In this document: positions 1-10,271 of the stretch, in pieces
How positions within the stretch are numbered: position 1 is the stretch's first letter
How the letters are laid out: the number at the start of each line of letters is the position of its first letter
Source: Volvariella volvacea V23
Taxonomy: Eukaryota > Basidiomycota > Agaricomycetes > Agaricales > Pluteaceae
Assembly: GCA_000349905.1 (NCBI GenBank)
Contig: KB722771.1
Location: 159,424 to 223,423, forward strand
Length of the DNA: 64,000 nt
Direction: 5' to 3'
Notes under the pieces: model-generated
What the model saw: only the letters and a program-made list of their open reading frames with translations
What the model was told of the DNA's origin: nothing
Database searches by the model: none
Made by a program: the position numbers and the translations under genes

Positions 1-251
1 AGGGGCAGTTGCTGGCATGAGAGTCTCTGTATCCACAGTGGCAGCATTGGGCGGAGCTCAAGTCGACGCAATCGAGGTCGTTGACATCCATAATCTTTTG
101 AGATGCGGGAGTCAAAGCCGCCTTCACTTCGTGGTGGTGATTAATGGCGAAAGTGACAACGCCTTGGGCAGCAATGGTCATAGCAAGAGAAGACCTGGAA
201 CACCAAAAAAATGAGATAACTGCCAGACCGAAGGAGAGGAAGAGAGTACAT
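1..251 (-). CDS. small cysteine-rich protein, copy 1 (partial, runs off left edge)
   Basis: Unknown function. It is the first of three related genes in the first 3.3 kb. The model is exon 251..250 (the bases AT), intron 249..195 (55 nt, GTACTC...TTCCAG), then exon 194..1 continuing past the window edge. Splicing joins AT to the G at 194 and restores ATG followed by SSLAMTIAAQG. The visible product ends in the block DCVDLSSAQCCHCGYRDS that is shared with the other copies; the last residues and stop are outside the window. Unspliced reading from the same ATG stops after about 36 codons, so this copy needs the intron (or a later start at the Met of MTIAAQG). The cysteine pattern C-x7-CC-x-C-x9-C is conserved. 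No family is recognised. Confidence 0.6.
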
Positions 252-350
252 TTTATGAGTGGTAGAGAGGAGAGTGTTAGATGTTATAGTGCTGGTGTAG
301 CTGAGGGAAGAGTACGATTGGAATGGGGAGAGAGGTTGAAACTAGCGACC

Positions 351-358
351 TTTATATA
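351..358 (-). promoter_or_regulatory. TATA box of cysteine-rich gene copy 1
   Basis: TATATAAA on the minus strand, about 100 nt upstream of the ATG. It lies in a block (TGGGTATATAAAGGTCGC) closely matched upstream of copy 2. Confidence 0.7.
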
Positions 359-418
359 CCCAGGACGAGCCAGCGATACCACGTCATGTCCAAAAGTAGA
401 CACTATGTCAAAGGACAC

Positions 419-456
419 ATTGTACCAATTAGTCGCTGCGATTAGCACCCTGAGCA
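419..456 (-). promoter_or_regulatory. conserved upstream block of the cysteine-rich genes (copy 1)
   Basis: A block reading CATTGTACCAATTAGTCGC, followed about 10 nt later by CACCCTGAGC, lies some 65-70 nt upstream of the TATA box. Versions occur upstream of copy 2 (1083-1120, inverted with its gene) and copy 3 (3252-3289). Coordinates are written on the plus strand although the gene reads leftward. It may be a shared activator site or simply residual duplication identity. Confidence 0.45.
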
Positions 457-1082
457 CCTAGATTCCAATGTGCCTTGGAGGAAAGTCCCGGTACTTTAGG
501 GCACAGTGGCAGGAGGGCGTCCACAGCGACCCTGGACTTCAGCCTCATGTCGCCATACTAGCCATGGTGGTGGTTCGTGGTGTGGGGCGTGACTTTGGTG
601 ATAATAGTGATTTCCACCAGAGTCATGCTTTGTTTCTGGGATAGATTGTCAGTCACCTTAGTGATGGCACTTACAGTAAACACCATAGACGTAATTAATA
701 CACGGATTATGATACTGCTTCAACAGAATTGGAGAACAGGCCCAAAAAAGGGTTTGACCTTTGTGATTATGTCTGTGAACATCCATAGCTGGTGATGCCA
801 GTAAGTAAAGACGCATAGAAAAGCCGGGCGCTTGTTACGTCTACGGCCTTTGATGTGACCCTCGAGGCATCCGACAATTTGGCTTACCGATCATTGCATC
901 CTGGAGATAACCAAGGGTTTGGGATAAAGCACTACTGCCTTTGAGTAGAGTCGTGTCCTTGATCCATAAAAGACCACCACGATGGTATGATGACATGAGA
1001 TCGGAATGCAGGGTCGCTGTCGGTGTCCTCAGATGGCCACCCGCCGCTAGGACTCCCCTCGGGGGCACATTGGGAACGAGGG
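457..1082. other. intergenic, no gene seen
   Basis: The spacer between the divergent copies 1 and 2. No frame here carries splice-consistent coding signal or a family I recognise. A GT/GA-rich stretch lies at 560-625. Confidence 0.6.
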
Positions 1083-1120
1083 GCTCAGGGTACCACTCGT
1101 TGCGACTAATTCGTACAATG
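1083..1120 (+). promoter_or_regulatory. conserved upstream block (copy 2)
   Basis: The inverted counterpart of 419-456 and 3252-3289. Its complement reads CATTGTACGAATTAGTCGC then TACCCTGAGC. It lies about 75 nt before the TATA box at 1194, similar spacing to the other copies. Confidence 0.45.
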
Positions 1121-1193
1121 CGTCCTTTGATGTAGTGTCCTCCTTTGAACCTGGTGCAATACTGCGGGGGCGGTGGCGCTCTACCCTCTGGGG

Positions 1194-1200
1194 TATATAA
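1194..1200 (+). promoter_or_regulatory. TATA box of cysteine-rich gene copy 2
   Basis: TATATAA inside GGGTATATAAAGGTCGC, 101 nt before the ATG at 1301. Confidence 0.75.
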
Positions 1201-1300
1201 AGGTCGCTGATTGTGCCCTCCCTCTCCAGTCCAATCATATCCTTTTCCCAGCTACACTAGCACTCCAACATCCAACAGTCTCATCTTTACTATTCACAGG

Positions 1301-1561
1301 ATGTGCGCTCTCCCTCTCCCTTTAGCTGATAGTCATCTCACTGTTCTCTGCTCTAGGTCTTCTCTTGCCACGACCACTGGACTTTCCCAAGGCTGTTCTG
1401 CTCTCACAGTTGATCAGCACAACGAAGTGAAGGCAGCTATGACTCCCATGTCGCAAAAGATCTTCGATGCCAACGAATCCGACTGTGTCGACTTGAGCTC
1501 CGCTCAGTGCTGCCACTGTGGATACAGAGACTCTCATGCCAGCAATTGCCCATTCCGCTAA
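1301..1561 (+). CDS. small cysteine-rich protein, copy 2
   Basis: Unknown function, 68 aa in the spliced model join(1301..1302,1357..1561). The intron 1303..1356 is 54 nt (GTGCGC...CTCTAG, branch-like CTGAT) and lies between the T and the G of the initiation codon. Exon 2 begins with G, so ATG is rebuilt and translation continues SSLATTTGLSQG. Because 54 is divisible by three and holds no stop, the unspliced transcript also reads from the same ATG to give an 86 aa protein with a different N-terminus. Cysteines lie at residues 14, 44, 52, 53, 55 and 65; the C-terminal 30 residues are nearly invariant between copies while the N-terminus drifts. No convincing signal peptide in the spliced form. 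Zinc binding by CCxC is possible but unproven. Confidence 0.65.
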   Translation: MCALPLPLADSHLTVLCSRSSLATTTGLSQGCSALTVDQHNEVKAAMTPMSQKIFDANESDCVDLSSAQCCHCGYRDSHASNCPFR

Positions 1562-2824
1562 GCTACCTGCTACGGCTATTGAGAGCCTTTATTACCGTTT
1601 CGCCTCCTAACGGCTCGGAATACGTATCAACCCTCCCGGTTATGTTACTACTTGATTACCTTGTTTTGAGCCTGATATATCCACGAGAATTTCTGTTTTT
1701 CTCGTCTCTATCCTGTATTGTCCCTAGTTATAATGTGCGCCTAAATTTGTTGTGCAATCTACCATATTCGCCGACATGCGTGATGGCGGCCCACTGTCTT
1801 CTTGGATACTGACATTGATTCACGAAGCCATACCTCCTCATCGCACCACATTCCATATCAACAGACAAACGTAAGAACAACATGCTAGGTGTATGCAACC
1901 GTAATGTGGCACGAGCGTTGACGCACTACGGCAATTTCAATCAGCCACTGAAGCGATTGGCTCACACGCGTCCGCGACAATGCACAAGCACAACCAGCGC
2001 CCGTCTAGTCCCAGCATGGAATTTGATCATCCTCACACACAATATATATAGCACATGAGACCGCTTGAGCCAGCCAAGAGCATATTTCGTCACAACCCAC
2101 AAAGTGTCGCTTGTGACGAAAGGTGCTCTCGCACTGGCATCACATGCGCAAGCTTAAGAGAACGCAAGACCACATCCGCTGTTTTGGGGGTAGAGGGACA
2201 TGGAAAACGGAACAGGAACAAACATGGGAACTGGGAGACAAGGACGCTGTCGAGATGAACACAACCCAGACGAGCACAAAGACATGGAGCGAATATATGC
2301 TGCACCTCGCAGCGGACTTTCCAGATGTCCTCTGCAGTCTTCTGCGTCTCAGGCAACATATACCTGCCCAGTCCGACGCTTGCCGGTGAGGGGGCGCGCC
2401 AGTGATGGAGAGGAGGGGAACGGAGGCAAGACGGGATGGGTCCAACGACGGCTTTTATGCCACCCACTTGCGCAACTGGGGGGGAGGTAGTCGAACTGCT
2501 ATATCGAGTGACACTCTAGAAGACGGCCGTGGGAGCGACAACCCGGTGTTGGAGAAGTGTCTGCGTCTAGGCGTTCTCTCCTCCTTCCTCTGGGGGTCTT
2601 CCTCTCCCTCTATCTCTTTATTCCGTGCAATTGCTCGCTCGATATCGTAAATTGCACAAGAAGTCGAGACACAGGCGATACAGTACAGGCAGGACAGAGG
2701 AGATATAAAAGCACAGCTCGTGGACTCGAATGCATGTGCGACTACTACAAATTTCACATGGCATTGTACGGAAAGCTACATGTACAAGCAGCCACAACGG
2801 CTGATATTGACCCCATAATGTTGT
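1562..2824. other. intergenic, no gene seen
   Basis: Several overlapping open frames lie on both strands at 2055-2760, but none shows codon or splice structure that I trust, and none resembles a family I know. A TATAAAA-like sequence at 2703-2709 has no convincing downstream frame. Confidence 0.5.
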
Positions 2825-3085
2825 TCAACGGAACGGGCAATTGCTGGCATGAGAGTCTCGGTATCCGCAGTGGCAGCACTGAGCGGAGCTCAAGTCGACA
2901 CAGTCGGATTCGTTGGCATCGAAGATCTTTTGCGACATGGGAGGTAAAGATGCCTTGACTTCGTGGTGGTGATTAACTGTGAAGGCAGAAGAGCCTTGGG
3001 AAATTCCAGTGGTCGTGACAAGAGAAGACCTAGAGCGGAGAGGAGTGAGATAAAGCTTAGCACAAAGGAGAGGAAGAGTGCACAT
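2825..3085 (-). CDS. small cysteine-rich protein, copy 3
   Basis: Unknown function, 68 aa. The model is exon 3085..3084 (AT), intron 3083..3030 (54 nt, GTGCAC...CTCTAG, branch-like GCTAAG), exon 3029..2825. Exon 2 is 205 nt, exactly as in copy 2. The product starts MSSLVTTTGISQG and ends SNCPFR. Cysteines at 44, 52, 53, 55 and 65 match copy 2. As in copy 2, intron retention keeps the frame and would give an 86 aa form. The donor is weak (GTGCAC), so the intron rests mainly on comparison of the three copies. Confidence 0.65.
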   Translation of the reverse strand: MCTLPLLCAKLYLTPLRSRSSLVTTTGISQGSSAFTVNHHHEVKASLPPMSQKIFDANESDCVDLSSAQCCHCGYRDSHASNCPFR

Positions 3086-3167
3086 TTTGTGAGTAGAAGT
3101 GAGAATGTTAGATTTTGTAGTGCTATGTAGCTGATAGAACTGGGGAGAGAGGGCGAAACCAGCAAGA

Positions 3168-3175
3168 TTTATATA
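3168..3175 (-). promoter_or_regulatory. TATA box of cysteine-rich gene copy 3
   Basis: TATATAAA on the minus strand, about 85 nt before the ATG, within GGGGTATATAAATC. Confidence 0.7.
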
Positions 3176-3251
3176 CCCCAGAGAGCAGAGCGCCACTGGC
3201 ACCACCCTCGATACCGTATCACGTCTAAAAGAGGACAAAAACTAATGGACG

Positions 3252-3289
3252 CATTGTACCAATTTTGTATGACGAGCAGCACCCTGAGC
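3252..3289 (-). promoter_or_regulatory. conserved upstream block (copy 3)
   Basis: CATTGTACCAATTTTG, then CACCCTGAGC, at the same relative place as in copy 1. The middle is more diverged than in copies 1 and 2. Confidence 0.4.
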
Positions 3290-4122
3290 ATCGGGATTGC
3301 AGCCCAGTGCGTCTTGAAAGTATGCGGCGACCCTGATGTTTGAACCCAAGTCGTCATACAGTACTGGGGCTAAAATACCGATTGTTCGTTGATCGAGGAA
3401 GCAACTTTAATGGCAGCCGTGAATTACCTAGCCCCGAGTGAATCTCGCAGACGAGCACATGGGATTGTGGATGTTCACGAACCTGACAGTGAAGGCCACT
3501 CTCATTTCAGAGTTGAGGAGAATACTCCAATGCGACTCGTACAGAGGTCCATATTCGGCTTTGTATGAGGCATGAGCGGACTGGATGTGCTATTTCGAGT
3601 CGGAGCGGAGCGGGGTCAAGTGCTGTGGCCGGGTGGAAAGCAGAGGGCGTTATATATATATATGGGTGTTGGCCAGGTGTAATATTCCCCCAACCATCTC
3701 ACTCTCATGCAGCGTCCGGATGACCACAGTCTGGCTCTGACAAAATAGGGGCTGAAAGAACTCACAAAAACGGTATCTCCAGATGCTAGCAAAGTTATGA
3801 TTCTCTTGTGCAGTACGGGAGGCAACTCGGGGTGCGAGGACGATGGGATGTACCCAGACTCTGGATTTGTAAGGGGAAGGGAGAAGAGGGCAGACAGCGG
3901 GACGCCTCAGCTTTTGGATGAGCCCGGGCTGAGACGCACGGGCCAAGAGAAGCAGCATGATCGCATTCATTGTATAGCGCATCCTGATTAGCTACTTGGA
4001 GAGTAGTTGCGAAGCCCGGCAGACCCCGACACAAGAGGTAGAGCAACGCCTCTCCTGTCTGCCGATCCAAGGATATTCTCAGTGACTTCCAGCGACCCTA
4101 AAAAGAGGGAGTGAGATGCCTG
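3290..4122. other. intergenic, no gene seen
   Basis: Contains a short (TA)6 run at 3651-3662. Minus-strand frames at 3650-4070 are open, but I see no conserved features. Confidence 0.5.
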
Positions 4123-5164
4123 CTACACTCCAGTGTGGCACGTACATTTGTGGTACACCGTCCTCCTCTCTTCATCCGGAATCTGCTCGTCCTGCGCCCT
4201 TCTGAGCTCCTCAAACAGCGCGTGCGCAAACTGCCCCAACTCTGCACTGTCCGCCAGCTCTGGCTTGTATTTCTTGAGAGCCGACATGAGCATCTCTGGC
4301 GAGAGAATCACATATTGGGATGCTGGCCCCTGCGTGTGGAATGAGATGGTGCGCATGGTGACAGTGTCGGACGCGATGGCAAATGTCTTACAACTAGGGG
4401 TGCCTACCAAGCACTCGCCCGCAAAAGTATTGCACCACCTGATTATCTCCCACAAAGCTACCGACGCTCGTAAGCATTATGTGAGTCCTATGTTCTATCG
4501 TTGGAGTAAGGCTCGTACCTGATCTTCATAGTGGCGAAGCCATTCGTAGCACCACCCGTAATCTGATCATTCAACCTATCCGTCCGAATCTGGGATACTT
4601 GCGCTCCCGCGCATCCCACAAACACCATTCACCCAGAAATACTATCTCACTGTCACCGACTTTGCCTTCATTTTGCATTGTGGTGATGTTGCAGCAAACG
4701 AACGGTCGTAGGTAGTGGAGGGGAGTGGAATTAAGGGGTAGGGCTCAAATGCGCTGAGACCACAAAAGGCGTTCTTATTGGAACCTCGTAATCGCCGTCG
4801 GTCTTTGCGGTGCCTAGATCATCCAGCTTGACGACCTTTTGGGGCTTGGCGACGTCCAGTGGTTTGTAGGGGACTGACTTCGAGGCGACTATATCAGGCT
4901 TGAGTCCCCGTATCCAAACTAAAGATACATACAACTTGCGTCAAAGGCGAACACCACATCTCGCGTGGGCTTGCACGTCGTCCACCTCTCCTTGGGCGGC
5001 CTTGATGCAGAGACACCAATCATTCCCGACTTGTGCATTTCGGATGCAAGTGAAGAAGCAGATAGGATGGCAACATCAGATTCAGCAAGGGGGTTGCGAT
5101 TGCTGTCACTAGCCATGGCGAGAGGAATTCGAGGAGGGAGGATGACAGTCGGAATGGTGGGCAA
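4123..5164 (-). pseudogene. unresolved coding-like fragments, possible broken gene
   Basis: Several minus-strand segments look protein-coding, but they do not join in one frame. From the right: 5116..4966 or so (MASDSNRNPLAESDVAIL...), which can splice through a 45-nt intron (GTATGT...ATATAG) into a segment ending RTPFVVSAHLSPTP; then a segment with QIRTDRLNDQITGGATNGF ending at a good GTACGAG donor near 4518; then a strongly coding-like segment containing SALKKYKPELADSAELGQF, ending at 4123. The donor and acceptor between the last two are in incompatible phases. This is either a decayed gene or a gene whose exons I mis-assigned. No family recognised. Confidence 0.3.
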
Positions 5165-5715
5165 ATGCTTAAAGAACTAGCCCTATATCGTAACGCGTCA
5201 GTCCTGTGGGGGCTGACCACTGACCATGCTAAAGAGAGTGATTAGCTATTGAAACTGTGAACGCATGCGCAATTACTTACAATGAATTGGAGGATGCGTG
5301 CTTGAGAAGTACACCAATTAGAAGTGGCTATGCCTGGAGGTGCGAAAGATGGCCAGGAGTTTTGCACCAGTCAGCCGAAGCCACCAGCATAGTTGAATTT
5401 CTGTCACCTGTAGTTCTCCCTTTTCATAAAATGATTCCAGACGATCAAGGCGCCTAACGCGTTGAAGGGTGTTAACACGAGACAAGCCCAACGCCCTCCC
5501 TAATCGATCTTCTCCATTCTCGCCCTGTATGAAAACTAAAATATATAGGTGAGTGACACAGATTCATGCAAGATAGTGATGAACTACCATACAGCATAAC
5601 AACATAAACAGCGATGTGTTGAATAATAGATGGGACTTTTGAGTGCTCACGACGGCAAATGTCTCACAAGTACGGTATGTACGCACGTCTCAGTCATCGC
5701 CTTTCCTCACCACCC
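5165..5715. other. intergenic, no gene seen
   Basis: Short AT-rich spacer before the gene at 5716. No conserved element recognised. Confidence 0.5.
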
Positions 5716-6232
5716 ATGAGCACCGCCAACTCGGAGCAGACCCCCTCGTCCAAGTTCGACTTCACCGTCACCACCTCCCCCATCCTCGCCTCCTCCCTCC
5801 AACACACCCTCCAGAGCCAGCACCAAGCCGGCGCGCCGACGGACCCGCGCATCGACCCCCAGGACCTCTTCCTGTACGCGAAACGGGAGCAGGACCGCAC
5901 GCTCTCGCTCGACGAATGTAGGTACACTCGCCGGTCCACCCGTTTCCCCGCGCTGAATCCCCCAGCGCCCTCTTCCCCCCGGCGCCAACCGCCCCTCCGT
6001 GCCCGGCAGCGATCCCACGCAACCACCACGCACCACGCTGCCTCCCCACCCGCGGACAAAGGAGCTGCGCACAGACATGGAAAAGACCTTCCCCGACGCG
6101 TCCAAGGCCACCGTGTTCGCGTACGAGCCCGTCGACTGGGGCGAGCTCGACCGCGTGCGGCGCTTGTCCGTGGAGCGTCGGAGGCGCGAGCTTGGGCTTG
6201 AGCACGATCGTAGTCATGAGGGCCGGCAGTAG
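5716..6232 (+). CDS. small unknown protein, two exons
   Basis: Unknown function. The likely start is the ATG at 5716 (MSTANSEQTPSSKFDFTV); an in-frame ATG at 5659 is an alternative. The exon 1 product is hydrophilic and ends in YAKREQDRTLSLDEC. A splice from 5921 (donor GTACAC at 5922) to 6010 (acceptor GGCAG) keeps phase; a better donor, GTAGGT at 5918, would need a different acceptor such as the AG at 6075-6076. The C-terminal exon is charged (MEKTFPDASKATVFAYEPV, then an Arg-rich tail) and ends at 6230-6232. There is no transmembrane segment or signal peptide. Codon use is GC-rich like the neighbouring P450, which converges on it with a 187-nt gap. Intron choice is uncertain. Confidence 0.55.
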
Positions 6233-6419
6233 GACGACCCCATTCGCGGCACAGCGTTCGAATGACCCCACGTGTGCGGGGCATGTACATGTACAATGTA
6301 TATATAGCTAGACCGTACGCATATGTACAAGCGTATGTGAACACCCAAATAGCAATCCAAACGCAAAACAAAGGCCATGTACATTATCCCCCGCTCTCTG
6401 CCTCGGCGCGCTCTGCCAC

Positions 6420-8650
6420 CTACACACCATAGTCCTCCATGAGCTCCCGGACGCCCTCCAAGCTGCCCGCGACGCGCGGCTCAAACCGGACGTGGAACGG
6501 CAGCGGGTGCGCGTTCGCGCTCTCCGTGAATGCCAGCGTGTCGATCGGGTGCTTTGGGTCCGCGTGCACGCGGAACGCCCAGAGGATGAGCGCGGTGTTG
6601 ATAAACACCGAGCTGTGCGCGTGCGTGAATCGTGGGCGGGTAGAACGCGAGAGTAGACGGAGACGTGAGTACACAAAAATACAGAGAGGACGCGGACGTA
6701 CGCGTGCGCGATGTGCTGCCCCGGACACACCCGCCTCCCGAACCCAAACGAGTAGCTCTTGAGATCGTCCCTGATCTCGCCCTTTTCGTTGATCCACCGC
6801 TGCGGGTCAAACTTTTCGGGGTCGGGGAAGAACGCGGGGTCTCTGCACACGGACCTGTCGTGCGCGGTGAGCGAACGAGGGGGTAGATCAGAGAAGCACG
6901 TACCAGACGTTGCCGATGATGTTCGCGCCCTTTGGGATCAGATAGTTGCCCCACACAATGTCCCTCGTCGCCTTGTGCGCAAAGCCTCCGGCCGTCACCG
7001 GCCGCCACCTGAACAGCTCGAGCACAAACGCCTGCGTCTGGGGCAGCAGAGCCTGGTCCGCAAACGTCGGCGCGCGGCTCCCGACGACGCTCTCGAGCTC
7101 CTGCTGCACGCGCCGCTGCGCGTCGGGATGGCACGCGGCGGCCATGACGCCGACGGTGATGGCGCTCGCGGTCGTGTCCGAGCCGGCGCCGAACATGCTC
7201 CCGGCGAGGTAGGCGGTCTCGTCGTCCGAGAGCTCGAGCTCGGTCTGGCGCTCGAGGAGGTATTTGCCGAAGGATTGAGGCGTGGGGTCGTTTCGGTCCT
7301 GTTTGTGTGAGGGTGAGGAGGGGAAGTGGGTGGATGGGGGGAGAGAGGGGGAACGCACGAGTTTGTCCTTGACGTCTTGTAGTTTTCGTTTGAACAGACC
7401 GAGCTCTTCTTGGTGTCCGTCTTGTAGCTCCTTCAAATATCCAGGGACGTATCTGTCAACAGAGATTGGTGTCAGTGTTATAATTAGTCGGGGCGGGGTG
7501 AGAGACATGGAGCGGTGCGGGGGTGGGTTCGATCGAGGAGCGATCGAGACAGAGATTGGGAGGGGAGATAACCGCCGCCACCTCGACGACAAAGATTGAT
7601 GGATGGATCGACGTCGAGAGTGGGAGGACCGGGGTAGATGCGAGACAAGATTGGGTGGATTTGAAATTCGCCGCCCCGACGCGACTCGTACCCCGGATCA
7701 GTCATCGCAGCCTCCGTGTGTCCGCTTAAGGACGGTGTGTCACGTAAACGCGATGCCAGGCGGTGATGACGAAGCGAGAGGCGGATCGACGAAAGGATAG
7801 AAGAAAACTGGGTCTGAACTCACTTTAGCCAGGGGTAGACGTCGACTCTCCAGACACCGGGACGGATGGTGACGCCGAGGCGGGTCAGACAGCGGTTGAC
7901 GGCCTGGACGTCGGGGTCTTCGTAGGACGACGGGACGGTCCCGTACGCGAGGGCCATGACCACTGCCGCTGCGTACCTACACCGCGGTGAGCAGAGAAAC
8001 AAGTGAAGGAGGGACACGCACCGCTTTGCGTGGTCCTGGTGTCTCTCGGGGTGGTCGAGGATGTCAAAGATGTTTTGCTTCGCGGAACGCATCAGGGTGG
8101 GCCCGTACGAGTTGACAATCTTGGGCTGCAAGTGCGCGTGCAGCGCTCTACCTCGCACCCGTTCGTCAACTCGCCAGGCACGGCCAAGCACAAGAGCACG
8201 ACGTACCTGCGCATCTTCTTGAACCGCTCGCCAGCAGGCGTCAACAGGACCCGCATCCCGCCGCTCAGCGTCTCCCCGGCAGAGATCGAACGCGGGCGGT
8301 CCATGGTGACGGCGCCCTCCTTCTCGAGGATGTCGATCGCGGCCTGCATGCGGCCCACGACGATGACGGTGGTGTTCCAGCCCTGGCGGAGGGAGAAGAT
8401 CGGGCCGTACTCCTGTGTCCATTCCTCAAACTTGCGATAGGCGCTGCGGGGGGGTGAGTAGCACGACGGGAGATGGATGGGCGCGGACGCACAAGACGGG
8501 CGGGATGGGGTTGCCGAAGAGCCAGTGGGCGGGTGGGCCGGGGGGCAGCGGGTAGTGGGGCGGCTTTGTGAGCTTTTTGTGGATGGCGTAGAGGAGGGCG
8601 AGGCAGAGGAGGGAGACTGCGACGGACTGGCTGTCGACGTGCGAGGCCAT
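6420..8650 (-). CDS. cytochrome P450 monooxygenase, 502 aa
   Basis: A membrane-anchored heme-thiolate oxygenase; the substrate cannot be predicted. Exons (minus): 8650..8493, 8443..8207, 8147..8022, 7976..7824, 7452..7359, 7298..6904, 6854..6702, 6612..6420. All phases join to 503 codons including the stop. The N-terminal helix (VAVSLLCLALLYAIHKKL) is followed by the proline hinge PPHYPLPPGPP. The I-helix motif GAGSDTT is near residues 293-299, ExxR (ELFR) at about 350-353, FDPQRW follows, and the heme loop FGFGRRVCPG has its axial Cys near 431. Length and architecture match basidiomycete microsomal P450s of the type annotated as O-methylsterigmatocystin oxidoreductase-like; that label does not imply the reaction. 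Intron 4 (7823..7453) is 371 nt against 45-89 nt for the others. No lesion seen. Confidence 0.95.
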
Positions 8651-9213
8651 GGCGTGGGGAGCAGCCGAGCGCCGGGGTATAAGAGGACGCAAGATCCGGA
8701 GGACGGTCACGAGCTGGGCAGACAGTCTGGGAGGACGCTTCCCCGCATTTGCCATTTGGGGCGATCCTTTGCCGTCGGACGCGCTGCAGATAAATGGTTC
8801 TGCAGGGTCGCTCCCATTGGCTGCTGCCACGCCCTGCTTCGACGCTCCCAGCTGGTGAGGTGGGTCTTGGCTCTCTTCGCGCCGATAGTCCCAAACGTGA
8901 CGTCATACACGCTAGCGATGTGCCGTCCGTGCTCATTCGCTTATCACTATCGGACCATCTACATATGCTCAACCCAGAGTAGAGATTCTCCCTCGCAGCC
9001 ACTGTGCTGATTTTCTCCCCCTGAATTTTCCGGTCACCCCTCCAACGCTGGAATTCGTCTTCAAGCCATCGAGATTGGTACTCGAGATCCTGCAAAGGTC
9101 AAAATACAACGACAAGCAGTCGTTAAAGTTGCAGAGTCTATAGTCGTCCAGTATCGGTTGGACGGTCTAGAGCGGAGTGAGCACCAATGCCTTTCCTAGC
9201 CTGAATCAAAGCC
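8651..9213. other. intergenic (P450 promoter side), no gene seen
   Basis: This is the 5' flank of the P450 and the 3' flank of the gene at 9214. Both are on the minus strand. No clear TATA box. Open frames here are GC-rich shadows. Confidence 0.5.
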
Positions 9214-10271
9214 CTACCAGCTCCTTCTCGACCATGTGAGACACATAAAATTGGTCCCAGCCACAGTCGCGCCAAAGATCGGGCCGCTCTTCATCGCCAG
9301 TCTCCCGATGCAGATGAGCAGAATAAGGGACACCTGGAGCTCTCGCAGGGCTTGGTCGTCCTCCACAACGTCCTTCTCCATTTGCACAACGAACACTACG
9401 TCTGAGGGGTGCTCCGTTTGCACCGCCTTGGTGCTTCCCCAGGACCCCGCCGGGCCCACTTTGATCAGCCTGGCTAAATCCGATGGAACGTTGGCTGTGA
9501 CGATGGCATCGGCGCGGACGCAATCAGGGCCCTCAGGACCGCCTGGAAGCGTCAGAAAGGGTTCCGAGCTGGGTGGTAGACAGCCACAGTCAGCATATGA
9601 GCAGCAACAGTACGCTCAGATGACTGCACGCACCGCCATCGCTGCTCAGCACCGGGGCGCTGTTGGAACGCGATGTAGCCTTGCGTGTCCAGAGCCGCGC
9701 GCAGAGCGGCCTCGGGCTCCCTCTGTTTGGATTGGTCTGCCAGTCTATGCCACAGCACTGCGAGCGCGGGGAGATTGGATTTCAGCCGGTATTCGTCGCC
9801 TTCTTCTGTTTGAGCTGCTATACTTTCCCTCCATAGTTGGAAGTCTCGTATGCCTTTTGGGCGCTGGGAGAGTATGCCCTGTACGAAGTGCAGCGCCTGG
9901 AAAGTGGTGACGAGTGATACATAGAACAATGGACATGGGGACCTACGTCTTCTGTTAGAAGGTACTCGGGATAGTGCATAGCCTCCATGTGAGTCGTGAA
10001 ATCCGCTGGTGCCCACGGCGCGGGATCAAGTGTGACCGTGTGAGTGGACGACCGTCGCGTGCATCCGTCGATGGTTGATACAACCCTAATTAATACAATC
10101 AAGAAAACGAAAAGACAAAGAGGCGCGGACATACGCTGGCGCAGGTTTTGCTTTGCGGCTGTTGCATCGCGTTGGCTGGCGGGGAAAGGGCAAGTCGTGT
10201 GGGGACATACCTAGTCGTGCTGGATGCCTTGTGTTGACGAGCGGGCATTTCTTGAATTGGCCTTGTGACAT
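9214..10271 (-). CDS. unknown protein, four exons, 297 aa
   Basis: Function not recognised. Exons (minus): 10271..10135, 10085..9947, 9896..9634, 9568..9214, with introns of 49, 50 and 65 nt. All phases agree and the sum is 298 codons. The start MSQGQFKKCPLVN at 10271 is the ATG in frame with the best-conserved-looking exon (DPAPWAPADFTTHMEAM). Later parts include an acidic/aromatic middle (FQLWRESIAAQTEEGDEY) and a C-terminal segment with DVVFVVQMEKDVVEDDQAL then a hydrophobic helix-like stretch, which could be a PD-(D/E)XK-type core, though this is only a guess. An ATATAAA lies about 160 nt upstream of the ATG. The N-terminal exon is the least certain part. Confidence 0.55.

Noticed and set aside
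17..214. Plus-strand open frame beginning MRVSVSTVAAL
   Set aside because: Exact antisense of the conserved coding block of cysteine-rich copy 1; the same antisense frame appears opposite copy 2.
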